From the NCBI GenBank assembly GCA_964525935.1, contig CAZGJZ010000009.1, forward strand, positions 62,001 through 126,000: a stretch of DNA of 64,000 nt. The letters run 5' to 3'. The stretch is from UBA2377 sp964525935. GTDB lineage: Bacteria > Verrucomicrobiota > Verrucomicrobiia > Opitutales > Opitutaceae. This document shows positions 16,909 through 24,837 of the stretch, piece after piece. The notes below the pieces were generated by a model. It saw nothing but the letters and a program-made list of their open reading frames with translations, was not told the origin of the DNA and searched no databases. Both the position numbers and the translations under genes were made by a program. Within the stretch, counting starts at the first letter, position 1; each line of letters opens with the position of its first letter.

Positions 16909-17022
16909 AATCAGCTGTCAGCAATCAGCCATCAGCTTCAAACCTTCCGAACTTCGAACAACCCTCTATCTCACATGCGATCTATTCCGTTTCAGCTGAC
17001 GGCTGAAAGCTGATCGCTGACC
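16909..17022 (+). repeat. Inverted pair of 7-bp degenerate repeats (NNTCAGC) between parE and parC
   Basis: Arm 1 (16909-16936) is four head-to-tail heptamers fitting NNTCAGC. Arm 2 (16995-17022) read on the minus strand is again four heptamers fitting NNTCAGC. The 58 bp between them also show 7-bp spacing of TTC-containing words. The arms can pair into a long imperfect stem. The pair starts 13 bp after the parE stop and ends 10 bp before the parC start, so it fills most of the gap. Confidence 0.85.
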
Positions 17023-17032
17023 GCTCTCTGCA

Positions 17033-19228
17033 ATGGCTAAGAAGAAAACTTCCAAGAAAGACGACCAGTCCGAATTGCCGCTCGACGCTGCGCCTGCGTC
17101 CGAGGCGACGGCCTCGGCAAGTGACAAGGGCCAAGGGCCAAGTGACAAGACGCCAGCGGCTGCACCGGGACCGGCGGCCGATCCTTCAACTCTCAGCTCT
17201 CAACCCGCAACTGCGCCGGCTTCCGAGGCTCCGCCCAAGCGCCCCAAGGGCCAGAAGGTGCAGGACGAACAGGCGCCGCTCGCACAGGCTTACCGCAACT
17301 GGTTTCTCGATTACGCGTCCTACGTCATCCTCGACCGCGCCGTCCCGCACATCGACGACGGCCTGAAGCCCGTGCAGCGCCGCGTCCTCCACACGCTCTG
17401 GGACATGGACGACGGCCGCTTCCACAAGGTCGCCAACGTCGTCGGCGCCACGATGAAGCTCCACCCGCACGGCGACGCCTCCATCGGCGCCGCGCTCGTG
17501 TCCATCGGCCAGCGCGCCTGGCTCATCGAGCCGCAGGGCAACTACGGCAACCTCCTCACCGGCGACGATGCCGCCGCCCCGCGTTACATCGAGGCCCGCC
17601 TGACCAATTTCGCCAAGGACGTCCTCTTCAACCCGAAGACCACCACCTGGCAGCTCAGCTACGACGGCCGCAACAAGGAGCCGATCACGCTCCCCGCCAA
17701 GTTCCCGATCGTCCTCCTCGAGGGCGCCGACGGCATCGCGGTCGGCCTCTCGACCAAGGTCCTCCCGCACAACTTCAACGATCTCTGCCGCGCGGCGATC
17801 AACCACCTCCAGGGAAAAACCTTCCGCATCCTTCCCGATTTTCCCACCGGCGGCACCGCCGATTTCACGGAATACAACGACGGCGAGCGCGGCGGTAAGG
17901 TCAAAGTCCGCGCCAAGATCGAGGAGCGCTCCAAATACCTCCTCGCGGTCACCGAACTCCCTTACGGCGTCACCACCGAGTCGCTCATCGAGTCGATCCT
18001 CGCCGCCAACGCCAAGGGCAAGATCAAGGTCAAGCACGTCGACGACAACACCGCCGACAAGGTTGAGATTCTCATTCACCTCCCTTCCGGCTCCGAGCCT
18101 GACAAGGTCATCCAGCAGCTCTACGTGTTCACGAGTTGCCAGGTGCAGCTCAATCCCGCCGCCTGCGTCATCGTCCGCGATCCCAAGACCGGCGACGACA
18201 AGCCCCACTTCCTTGGCGTCCGCGACATCCTCAAGGCCAGCGCCGAGGCGACCAAGGAACTCCTCAAGCGCGAACTCGAGATCAAGCTCGGCGAACTCGA
18301 GCAGCAGTGGCACTGGGATTCGCTCGAACGCATCTTCATCGAAGAGCGCATTTACCGCCTCATCGAAAAATCCAAGACTTGGGAATCCGTCCTCGAGGAA
18401 ATCCGCGGCGGCTTGAAGCCCTTCCTCAAGCAACTCCGTCGCGAAGTGACCGAGGAGGACATCACGCGCCTCACGGAAATCCGCATCAAGCGCATCTCCG
18501 CCTACAACCGCTTCCAGGCCGACGAGGCCATGAAGAAGATCGAGGAAGGCATCAAGGAGACGAAGGCCAACCTCAAGAACCTCACCGCCTACGCCGTCGC
18601 GTGGTTTGAGATGCTCCAGGAAAAATACGGCAAGGGCATCAAGCGGAAGACCAGCTACGACGAGATCGAGCAGATCGACGCCAGCGCCGTCGTCTCGGCC
18701 AACCAGCGCCTCTACGTTAACCGTGAAGATGGCTTCATCGGCCTCAACTGGCGCCAGCACGAGTTCGTCACTGAGTGCACGATCCTCGACAGCGTGCTCA
18801 CGATTATGGGCGACGCGTCGCTCAAGGTCACCAAGGTCGCCGACAAGACCTTCATGGGCCGCGACATCAAGCACATCGCCATTTGGCCCAAGGATGGAGA
18901 CACGAAATTTTACACGCTGGTCTACCGCGACGGCCCGGAAGGGAAGTGTTACGCCAAGAAGTTCCAGATCGGCGGCCTGAGCCGCGACAAGCTCTACCCG
19001 CTCGCCAAGACCGAGGGTTCGAAGCTTATCTGGCTCGACGTCGCCGAAAAGGAAAAGGACATGCCCAAGAGCATCCACGTCTCGTTGGATGGACGAAGTG
19101 GAGCTCGTGTCCGCGAACTGGACTTCGATCTCACGCCTGTCCCAGTTTCAACTCGCACCTCGAAAGGCCTCCTCGTCACGAAGTGGGCGATTAAGGAAGT
19201 GAAGGTTAACGATCTTTCTTTGAAGTGA
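17033..19228 (+). CDS. parC: DNA topoisomerase IV subunit A
   Basis: A 731-residue type IIA cleavage subunit. After an 80-residue low-complexity N-terminal leader comes the core, YRNWFLDYASYVILDRAVPH and DGLKPVQRRVLHTL. The HGDASIG segment leads to the catalytic Tyr near residue 185 in APRYIEARLTNF. The C-terminal part has a short propeller-like region (LYVNREDGFIGLNW, FYTLVYRDG) shorter than in GyrA, as in Bacteroidota-type ParC. The start ATGGCTAAGAAG gives a Lys-rich MAKKKTSKKDD. The leader between residues about 29 and 62 is encoded by two 7-bp repeat arrays (see the repeat feature), an unusual origin for coding sequence. It partners with ParE upstream in DNA decatenation. Confidence 0.9.
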   Translation: MAKKKTSKKDDQSELPLDAAPASEATASASDKGQGPSDKTPAAAPGPAADPSTLSSQPATAPASEAPPKRPKGQKVQDEQAPLAQAYRNWFLDYASYVILDRAVPHIDDGLKPVQRRVLHTLWDMDDGRFHKVANVVGATMKLHPHGDASIGAALVSIGQRAWLIEPQGNYGNLLTGDDAAAPRYIEARLTNFAKDVLFNPKTTTWQLSYDGRNKEPITLPAKFPIVLLEGADGIAVGLSTKVLPHNFNDLCRAAINHLQGKTFRILPDFPTGGTADFTEYNDGERGGKVKVRAKIEERSKYLLAVTELPYGVTTESLIESILAANAKGKIKVKHVDDNTADKVEILIHLPSGSEPDKVIQQLYVFTSCQVQLNPAACVIVRDPKTGDDKPHFLGVRDILKASAEATKELLKRELEIKLGELEQQWHWDSLERIFIEERIYRLIEKSKTWESVLEEIRGGLKPFLKQLRREVTEEDITRLTEIRIKRISAYNRFQADEAMKKIEEGIKETKANLKNLTAYAVAWFEMLQEKYGKGIKRKTSYDEIEQIDASAVVSANQRLYVNREDGFIGLNWRQHEFVTECTILDSVLTIMGDASLKVTKVADKTFMGRDIKHIAIWPKDGDTKFYTLVYRDGPEGKCYAKKFQIGGLSRDKLYPLAKTEGSKLIWLDVAEKEKDMPKSIHVSLDGRSGARVRELDFDLTPVPVSTRTSKGLLVTKWAIKEVKVNDLSLK
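17119..17217 (+). repeat. Two 7-bp repeat arrays inside the parC coding leader
   Basis: 17119-17153 is five tandem heptamers of the AAGTGAC/AAGGGCC type. 17183-17217 is five heptamers close to the CTCAACT family (for example TCTCAGC, TCTCAAC). Both are read through in frame and encode low-complexity Ser/Pro/Ala/Gly sequence N-terminal to the ParC core. The same families occur between genes at 55459-55538 and 54646-54673. Confidence 0.8.
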
Positions 19229-19417
19229 TACGCGGTTGATCGCGGCCCTGCCTCCACGGGAGCTGAGTGAATGCTAGACACGCATCTCCCGTGAACATGT
19301 GACTCATAGTCCGTGGTCGGATAGTCCACAATCGACTAAGGTCTGTGGGTGCCACACACCCAGCAACCTATTCGCTCTGGTTTCGCGATCTTTTGCCCTA
19401 CGGTGTTTCAAGGCATC

Positions 19418-19642
19418 ATGCCCGCCTGCTACGAAGGAGACTGCCCAATTGTTTTCGCCACTGAGCGGGAAGCACAATGTGAGATCGCAGACCACCAGTT
19501 AATCCGCATCCAACAGTTCTTGGACAGGGAGAGAGATTTCGAAGACGCGATCACCACGGATGAGTTTATTCTGCCCGTTGATGTCTGGCCGGATGGCCGT
19601 ATCTCAATTGAGGATGGCCGCGTTTTTGGAGAAAATAGCTAG
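19418..19642 (+). CDS. Small conserved hypothetical protein
   Basis: A 74-residue acidic protein, from MPACYEGDCPIVF to the C-terminal VDVWPDGRISIEDGRVFG. The middle, TEREAQCEIADHQLIRIQQFLDRERDFEDAI, looks helical with a hydrophobic face. I recognise similar short hypothetical proteins in accessory regions of other bacteria but know no function. I chose the ATG at 19418 since the conserved-looking sequence begins there; an in-frame ATG at 19349 gives a 23-residue, less convincing leader. Its stop TAG shares the palindrome CTAG (19639-19642) with the stop of the convergent DUF2075 gene. Base composition is lower in GC than the flanks. The 189 bp before it hold no other feature I can support. 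Confidence 0.6.
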   Translation: MPACYEGDCPIVFATEREAQCEIADHQLIRIQQFLDRERDFEDAITTDEFILPVDVWPDGRISIEDGRVFGENS

Positions 19643-21630
19643 GACAATACGGGTAGGCCGACATCGCGCAGATATTGGAAAGTCGAATCATAGTATGCGG
19701 GCGGCCGAGTGTGGTCCGCTAGATCGCCCTCTGGCACGAAGATCACCATTCCCTGCCGAGCGCGGGTTAGAAGCACTCGATATGCATTTTTTAGGTAATT
19801 CCGGTTTTCGGTATTCTTTACATTCTGCCACTTGGCACCGCGAAAATCATGGTAGCTCCAATCTGAGCCGGTAAATCGCAAGTCGCCATCCCAACTAACG
19901 AGAGCCCAGTCCACTTCTAAACCCTGCACCTGAAATTCGGTCGCTGCATCCTCGAGGTAGTAGCTCGATCGCGTATCCTCCTTCCCATCTAGAAACCAAT
20001 GCACAGGGTCCGTCTTCACCCGAATATCAATAGCGTGCGGCTTGAGTCGCTGGGCCTTCGAGGAGGCGACCAATCCATAGCGCTCGCTACCGCGGGCTTT
20101 AGATCGGACCCACTGCTTCGCCAATGCCAGGTTTCGTGTCACGACGATCGGATATCGTTTCAGCTTGGCTAGCGTTTCCTGCGCCTGCTCGCGCTCACAA
20201 TCGAGCAGTGCTTTCACAAAAGCCGAGACATGCTCCGCGCGGAACGACCGCATCGAAACTGATAGGTGCAGGTTATCGTCGAGATATACGCCTCGAGACT
20301 CATTCACGGCGCCAATTGTGTCTCCTGCTGCGTATTCGCTATCGATCAGCCGAGACGAGATATACATGTCCCAATGAGGGAAAGTGGTCCTCACGGCTTC
20401 CAACCAAGCTCCGATACCGGATTCGCCACGATTGATCTCCTGCCCGCCGCCGACCAAGCAGAGAATCACCGCCCAATCCTTATGCCGGTCCACGTAACGA
20501 ATTAAAAACTGAGGCTCTGAGTCAGCGAAATTAGCGACACCTTTTTTTCGTTTCATGAAATCAGCCGTCATTGACTGATTCCAAGCGCGCTGGGCCTCGT
20601 CGAATACCACCACATGATCTGCCGGCGGCGCTTCGCTCTTGAGTGCCTCATCGCGGAAGTGATGCACGTTCTGAATAAACTGTTTCACCGGATCGCTCCC
20701 TTTCTTCGGCTTCTGTCCTCGCCGCTTCAATCGCGCCTTCTCGTCACGCGACAACGCGGCCCGCAGCACGGCAACCAGCGGGCCATTGCCCGATAGTAAC
20801 ACCGCATGGGTTGGACTCTCCGTCCTCGCATGCTGGGTCGCTACATTCAGGCCCACCAAAGTCTTTCCGGCACCGGGCACACCGGTAAGAAAGCAAATAA
20901 TCTTCCTGCCCTTTGTCCGTGCCTCATCGATCAGTTCCTCGATTCGCCGTGAAGTTTCATCCAGGTTCTTCTTTCCGGCATCGAATGCTTTAATCGCCTC
21001 CACACCATGATGAGCGTAGAGCGCCCGTGCTGCTTCGACGATGGTGGGCGTCGGCTTGTAGGCACCCTGCGCCCATTGGCTCTGATCGAGCGCCACCCCT
21101 GTGACCTCAGCCAAAACCGACTGAATCGTCGCTCGAAACCCATCCGAATGAACCAGTCTCGGGCGGTAAACCCCATCTGTATCCTTTATGAACCTCGCAG
21201 ACGCCGACTCTTTGGCCTCGGTTGCAATTAAGATAGGCACCAACGAGACGTGATGACTCGCTTCATGGAAATTTTTCAAGTCGAGCGCATAGTCCCAGAC
21301 CTGTTCAACATCCGAGCGGTTGAATGCTACTTCGCCCACCTTAAATTCGACGACAAACACCACGGGTCCAATTAACAGCACTGCATCCACACGACTGCCC
21401 ATGCGAGGAATGTTGAATTCGAGGAAGAGTGTGCCGGTCAGTCCTTCGAGATTTTTCTGCAGAAATGCGATCTGATTCAGCCACGCTTCTTTCTGGGTCG
21501 TGGCTAGATCGAACTCAGGATTTTTAGCCAATATCCCGAACACGGCATCCGAATCAGTGGCCCTAAACTCAGCGATCGACGCCCCATACCAAGCCCTCGA
21601 AATAATTGCGGTTGGGGTGAGATTCGCCAC
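19639..21630 (-). CDS. PD-(D/E)XK nuclease-like/DUF2075 helicase-like protein
   Basis: A 663-residue protein with two regions. Residues about 60-130 carry a PD-(D/E)XK-like core: Asp82 in SRVDAVLL, then Glu95-x-Lys97 in VVFVVEFKVGE. Residues 245-640 are a DUF2075/SF1-type P-loop region: Walker A FLTGVPGAGKT (Lys256), Walker B VVVFDEAQRAW (Asp344, Glu345), SMRSFRAEHV, and the motif-VI-like RVLLTRARQGMVIF at the end. Such nuclease-helicase proteins act on DNA or RNA and are often found in mobile or defence neighbourhoods; the exact role is unknown. The start is GTG 21630. The gene is clearly lower in GC than its neighbours, consistent with recent acquisition. Confidence 0.82.
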   Translation of the reverse strand: MANLTPTAIISRAWYGASIAEFRATDSDAVFGILAKNPEFDLATTQKEAWLNQIAFLQKNLEGLTGTLFLEFNIPRMGSRVDAVLLIGPVVFVVEFKVGEVAFNRSDVEQVWDYALDLKNFHEASHHVSLVPILIATEAKESASARFIKDTDGVYRPRLVHSDGFRATIQSVLAEVTGVALDQSQWAQGAYKPTPTIVEAARALYAHHGVEAIKAFDAGKKNLDETSRRIEELIDEARTKGRKIICFLTGVPGAGKTLVGLNVATQHARTESPTHAVLLSGNGPLVAVLRAALSRDEKARLKRRGQKPKKGSDPVKQFIQNVHHFRDEALKSEAPPADHVVVFDEAQRAWNQSMTADFMKRKKGVANFADSEPQFLIRYVDRHKDWAVILCLVGGGQEINRGESGIGAWLEAVRTTFPHWDMYISSRLIDSEYAAGDTIGAVNESRGVYLDDNLHLSVSMRSFRAEHVSAFVKALLDCEREQAQETLAKLKRYPIVVTRNLALAKQWVRSKARGSERYGLVASSKAQRLKPHAIDIRVKTDPVHWFLDGKEDTRSSYYLEDAATEFQVQGLEVDWALVSWDGDLRFTGSDWSYHDFRGAKWQNVKNTENRNYLKNAYRVLLTRARQGMVIFVPEGDLADHTRPPAYYDSTFQYLRDVGLPVLS

Positions 21631-21749
21631 TGCGAAACAACTGCCGAACCCTCAAACCCATAGCAAGACCGGGGTAATTGTTAATGGTGGTGTTTATCGC
21701 CCCTGTTCGATCATTTGCATCGCTGGGCAAGTTGACTACCTAGAGTGGC

Positions 21750-22790
21750 ATGCAAATTGGCATCGACAGTTTTGTGGCGACCAACGCCGATCCCTTGAGT
21801 GGGGTCGCGCCGAGTCCGGTTCAGCGGCTGAGTGACCTGCTGGAGGAGATCGCGCTCGCCGATCAGGTGGGGCTCGATCACTTCGGCATTGGGGAGCATC
21901 ACCGCGGGGAATTTCTCGATTCGGCTCCGACTGTGCTGCTCGCGGCGGCAGCGGCCCGGACCAAGGGCATCCGGTTGACGAGCGCGGTGACGGTGCTGAG
22001 CGCGGCGGATCCGGTGCGCATTTTCCAGGAGTTCGCCACGCTCGATCTGATCTCGCAGGGTCGCGCGGAAATGATCGTGGGGCGCGGGTCGTTCATCGAG
22101 GCGTTTCCGCTCTTCGGGTTGGCGCTCGATGACTACGATGAACTTTTCACCGAGAAACTCGACCTGCTGCTGAAGCTGCGTGAGAGCACGAAGGTCAACT
22201 GGTCGGGCAAGCATCGGCCGGCGTTGACGGGGCAGGGGGTGTATCCGCGTCCGCTGCAGAATCCGTTGCCGGTCTGGCTCGGTGTCGGCGGCACGCCGGA
22301 ATCGTTCGTCCGCGCCGGCACGCTGGGGCTGCCGCTGATGGTGGCGATCATCGGTGGTGAACCGCATCGCTTCAAACCGCTCATCGATCTTTACCGCAAG
22401 GCCGGCGCCAAGGCCGGGCATGCGAAGGAGAAGCTGCGTGTGGGTCTGCACTGTCTCGGCTACGTGGCGGACACGAACACGCGGGCGGCCGACGAGTTTT
22501 TTCCCGGCTATGCGAAGGCGTTTACCGAGATCGGCAAGGAGCGCGGCTGGCCCGCGACGACGCGGGCGCACTTCGATGCGTTGCTGGGACCGACGGGCGC
22601 GCTGCATGTCGGCGATGCCGAGGCGGTGGTGGAGAAAATCCTCCGCCAGCATGAGGTGCTGGGTGGGATTGATCGCTTCAGCTTCCAGATGTCGGTCGCC
22701 TCGCTGCCGCACAAGCAGCTGATGCATGCGATCGAGCTGCTGGGCACGAAGGTCGCACCGATGATTCGCAAGGAGCTGGCTGACGGTTGA
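21750..22790 (+). CDS. LLM-class flavin-dependent oxidoreductase (luciferase-like monooxygenase)
   Basis: A 346-residue TIM-barrel protein of the bacterial luciferase superfamily. Typical stretches are IALADQVGLDHFGIGEHHRGEF near residue 35, SAVTVLSAADPVRIFQEFATLDLIS near 80 and AEMIVGRGSFIEAF, which binds FMN or F420. NPLPVWLGVGGTPESFVRAG near 175 is another superfamily mark. It probably uses FMNH2 supplied by a reductase elsewhere; the substrate is unknown. There is no signal peptide. The ATG 21750 is the first start after the low-GC block, and normal high GC resumes with this gene, so the boundary of the acquired segment probably lies in 21631-21749. Confidence 0.88.
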   Translation: MQIGIDSFVATNADPLSGVAPSPVQRLSDLLEEIALADQVGLDHFGIGEHHRGEFLDSAPTVLLAAAAARTKGIRLTSAVTVLSAADPVRIFQEFATLDLISQGRAEMIVGRGSFIEAFPLFGLALDDYDELFTEKLDLLLKLRESTKVNWSGKHRPALTGQGVYPRPLQNPLPVWLGVGGTPESFVRAGTLGLPLMVAIIGGEPHRFKPLIDLYRKAGAKAGHAKEKLRVGLHCLGYVADTNTRAADEFFPGYAKAFTEIGKERGWPATTRAHFDALLGPTGALHVGDAEAVVEKILRQHEVLGGIDRFSFQMSVASLPHKQLMHAIELLGTKVAPMIRKELADG

Positions 22791-22816
22791 ACGCTAGTGG
22801 GATGCGATCCGGGCTC

Positions 22817-22902
22817 ACGCAGAGACGCGGAGGCGCAGAGTTATAGAGCACCCGTCGGTTCGGATGGGATGGAGCGGTCTTGGCGTCTCTGCGACTCTGC
22901 GT
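22817..22902 (+). repeat. Inverted pair of 8-bp repeats (NCGCAGAG)
   Basis: Arm 1 (22817-22840) is three octamers, ACGCAGAG, ACGCGGAG and GCGCAGAG. Arm 2 (22879-22902) read on the minus strand is ACGCAGAG, TCGCAGAG and ACGCCAAG. The arms lie 38 bp apart between the convergent LLM and DUF885 genes. Confidence 0.85.
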
Positions 22903-22930
22903 GAGGCTCGGCTTACCGTCTTTGCTCCGA

Positions 22931-24706
22931 TCACTGCTGCTGCGCGGCGATCCAGCGGTCCATCGCGGCCTCGAGCACGCTCAGCGGCACGGAACCGTGG
23001 GCGAGCACTTCGTCGTGGAAGGCGCGGATATCGAATTTCGTGCCGAGTGCCTTTTCGGCGCGGGCCCGCAATTCGCGCAGCTTGAGTTCGCCGATCTTGT
23101 AGCTGAGCGCCTGGCCGGGGATGGCGATGTAGCGTTCGACTTCCTGCGTGGCGACGACTTCGCCCTGCGGGACGTTGTCGAGGAAGTAGGCGATACCCTG
23201 TTCACGCGTCCAACCTTTGGCGTGAAGGCCGGTATCAATCACCAGCCGGCTGGCGCGCCAGATCTCGGCGGAGAGCCGGCCGATCCATTGCCACGGATCG
23301 TCGTAGAGTCCCATCTCCTGGCCCATCATTTCGCTGTAGAGGCCCCAACCCTCGCTGTAGGCGCCGGTGCCGCCGAAGCGCCGGAAGTCGGGCAGGCCGG
23401 TTTGCTCCTGCGCGAGGCTGATCTCGAAGTGATGGCCGGGCACCGCTTCGTGGAGGAAATACGCCACGGTGGTGAAGCGGGTGCGCGTCTCGGGCTTGTA
23501 GGCGTTGTAGTAGAAAATGCCCGGCCGGGAACCGTCGGGCAGGCCTTGGAAATACTGGGCGGGCGGCGCGCTGACTTCGCGGAACGGCTCGACCGGCCGG
23601 ATCTCAAACGGGATTTTGGGCGTGCGACCGAAAAAGGCCGGCACCTTCGCCTCGACGCGAGGCCGCAGGCTTTCGTAGGCGGCCTGGATTTCCTCGCGGT
23701 TGGTGAATTTGAGTTCCGGGGCCGTGTTGAGATGGGTGAAGAATTCCTTGAGCGTGCCTTTGAAGCCGACGCGCGTTTTGGCCTCCTCGAACAAGCCGCG
23801 GATGCGTGCGACCTCGGCGAGGCCGATGGCGTGGATTTCGTCCGGACTGAGCGCCGTGGTGGTCGAGGTGCGGGCTTGAAAGGCATACCACGCTTTTCCG
23901 CCGGGCAGGTCGCTGAGGGCGACAGTGTCGCGGCAGGCGGGCAGGTAGGTGTCGCGCATGAAGGTGAGCAGGCGCTGGTAGGCGGGCACGAGGCTGTCGC
24001 GCACGAGGGTGGTGTAGGCGGCAGTGAGGCGGGCCTGGTCGGCGGCGGAGAAATCCGCGGGGAATTTCCGCACCGGCGACATGTAGATGTTTTTCTCGAG
24101 ATCAGCGGTGCCGAGATTCTCCAGCTGCGGCAGGACCGGCTTGGCCAGCGCTTTGGGCAGCACGACGCCCTGTGCGATGCCCGTGCGCATGTCGGCGATG
24201 ATGCCATCGACGTAAGGACTGAAGCTGGCGGCGCGGGCCAGCCATTTGTCGTAGTCCGCCACGGTCTCGAAAGGTTGCGCGAGCCGGCCGGAGCCGAGTT
24301 GGGCGAGGAGCAGGTGCATGCTGCTCATCTGGTTCACCGGCAGGAGGTGCGCAGGGAAAGCCAGGCCATCGAGGGACTCCTGCAACTGATAGCGCAGGAG
24401 ATCATAACTGATGCGGTCTTCCGCGGACAGGCCGCTGGGATCGAGTGCGGCGGTGCGCGCGAGGTATTTTTCGGCGAGCTGGCGCGTCGCGGCGTTGGCC
24501 TCGGCGGAGGTGACGGGGCCGAAGCGATCGTTGTAGCGGTTGTCGCCGTTGAAGGTGGCGGAGATCGGGTTGTCGCGCAGGTAATCCTCCCAGTAGTCCG
24601 CGTAGATCTGGTTCATGAGCGCCGGCGTGGCGGGGATCGCGGCGCGGCTCAGGACCGAGGTGAAGGTGAACAGGGCAACAAGGCACAGGCGGGGTATGAT
24701 TCGCAT
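22931..24706 (-). CDS. DUF885 family secreted zinc peptidase-like protein
   Basis: A 591-residue protein starting MRIIPRLCLVALFTFTSVLS, a Sec signal peptide ending near the Ala run at residue 23. The body is the DUF885 all-helical fold related to M3/M32-like peptidases. The metal motif HEAVPGHHFEISLAQE lies near residue 425, and the following GTGAYSEGWGLYSE supplies the distal Glu. KAWYAFQARTSTTTALSPDEIH and PGQALSYKIGELKLRELR are further family blocks. DUF885 members are exported and are often annotated as dipeptidyl or carboxy peptidases; the substrate is unknown. The ATG 24706 restores the signal peptide; the frame extends further upstream without support. Confidence 0.88.
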   Translation of the reverse strand: MRIIPRLCLVALFTFTSVLSRAAIPATPALMNQIYADYWEDYLRDNPISATFNGDNRYNDRFGPVTSAEANAATRQLAEKYLARTAALDPSGLSAEDRISYDLLRYQLQESLDGLAFPAHLLPVNQMSSMHLLLAQLGSGRLAQPFETVADYDKWLARAASFSPYVDGIIADMRTGIAQGVVLPKALAKPVLPQLENLGTADLEKNIYMSPVRKFPADFSAADQARLTAAYTTLVRDSLVPAYQRLLTFMRDTYLPACRDTVALSDLPGGKAWYAFQARTSTTTALSPDEIHAIGLAEVARIRGLFEEAKTRVGFKGTLKEFFTHLNTAPELKFTNREEIQAAYESLRPRVEAKVPAFFGRTPKIPFEIRPVEPFREVSAPPAQYFQGLPDGSRPGIFYYNAYKPETRTRFTTVAYFLHEAVPGHHFEISLAQEQTGLPDFRRFGGTGAYSEGWGLYSEMMGQEMGLYDDPWQWIGRLSAEIWRASRLVIDTGLHAKGWTREQGIAYFLDNVPQGEVVATQEVERYIAIPGQALSYKIGELKLRELRARAEKALGTKFDIRAFHDEVLAHGSVPLSVLEAAMDRWIAAQQQ

Positions 24707-24763
24707 GACGTTACCCCAGCACGCCCGCAGATGTGATTCAAGCGGGGTTTGGATGAACGGCGT

Positions 24764-24837
24764 TGCTAGCTGTCGGCAACCAGCAATCAGCCTTAAGTTT
24801 CGACGAGAAGCCTTGGGCTGGCGGCTTACAGGCTGCG
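24764..24837 (+). repeat. Inverted pair of 7-bp degenerate repeats (NNNNAGC)
   Basis: Arm 1 (24764-24791) is four heptamers ending in AGC or GGC (TGCTAGC, TGTCGGC, AACCAGC, AATCAGC). Arm 2 (24810-24837) read on the minus strand is four heptamers of the same type. The spacer is 18 bp. Arm 2 encodes the last residues and the stop codon (24826-24828) of the cNMP-domain gene. Confidence 0.82.

Noticed and set aside
16909..17022. CRISPR array
   Set aside because: Units are 6-10 bp with no spacers, arranged as inverted pairs; no cas gene lies in the window.
17186..19078. 630-codon open frame opposite parC
   Set aside because: It lies fully antisense to an unmistakable topoisomerase subunit and shows a Leu/Val/Asp-rich shadow composition.
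22880..24736. Long open frame opposite the DUF885 gene
   Set aside because: The Gly/Ala/Arg/Glu-rich translation has no domain pattern, and the opposite strand encodes a clear DUF885 protein; it results from high third-position GC.
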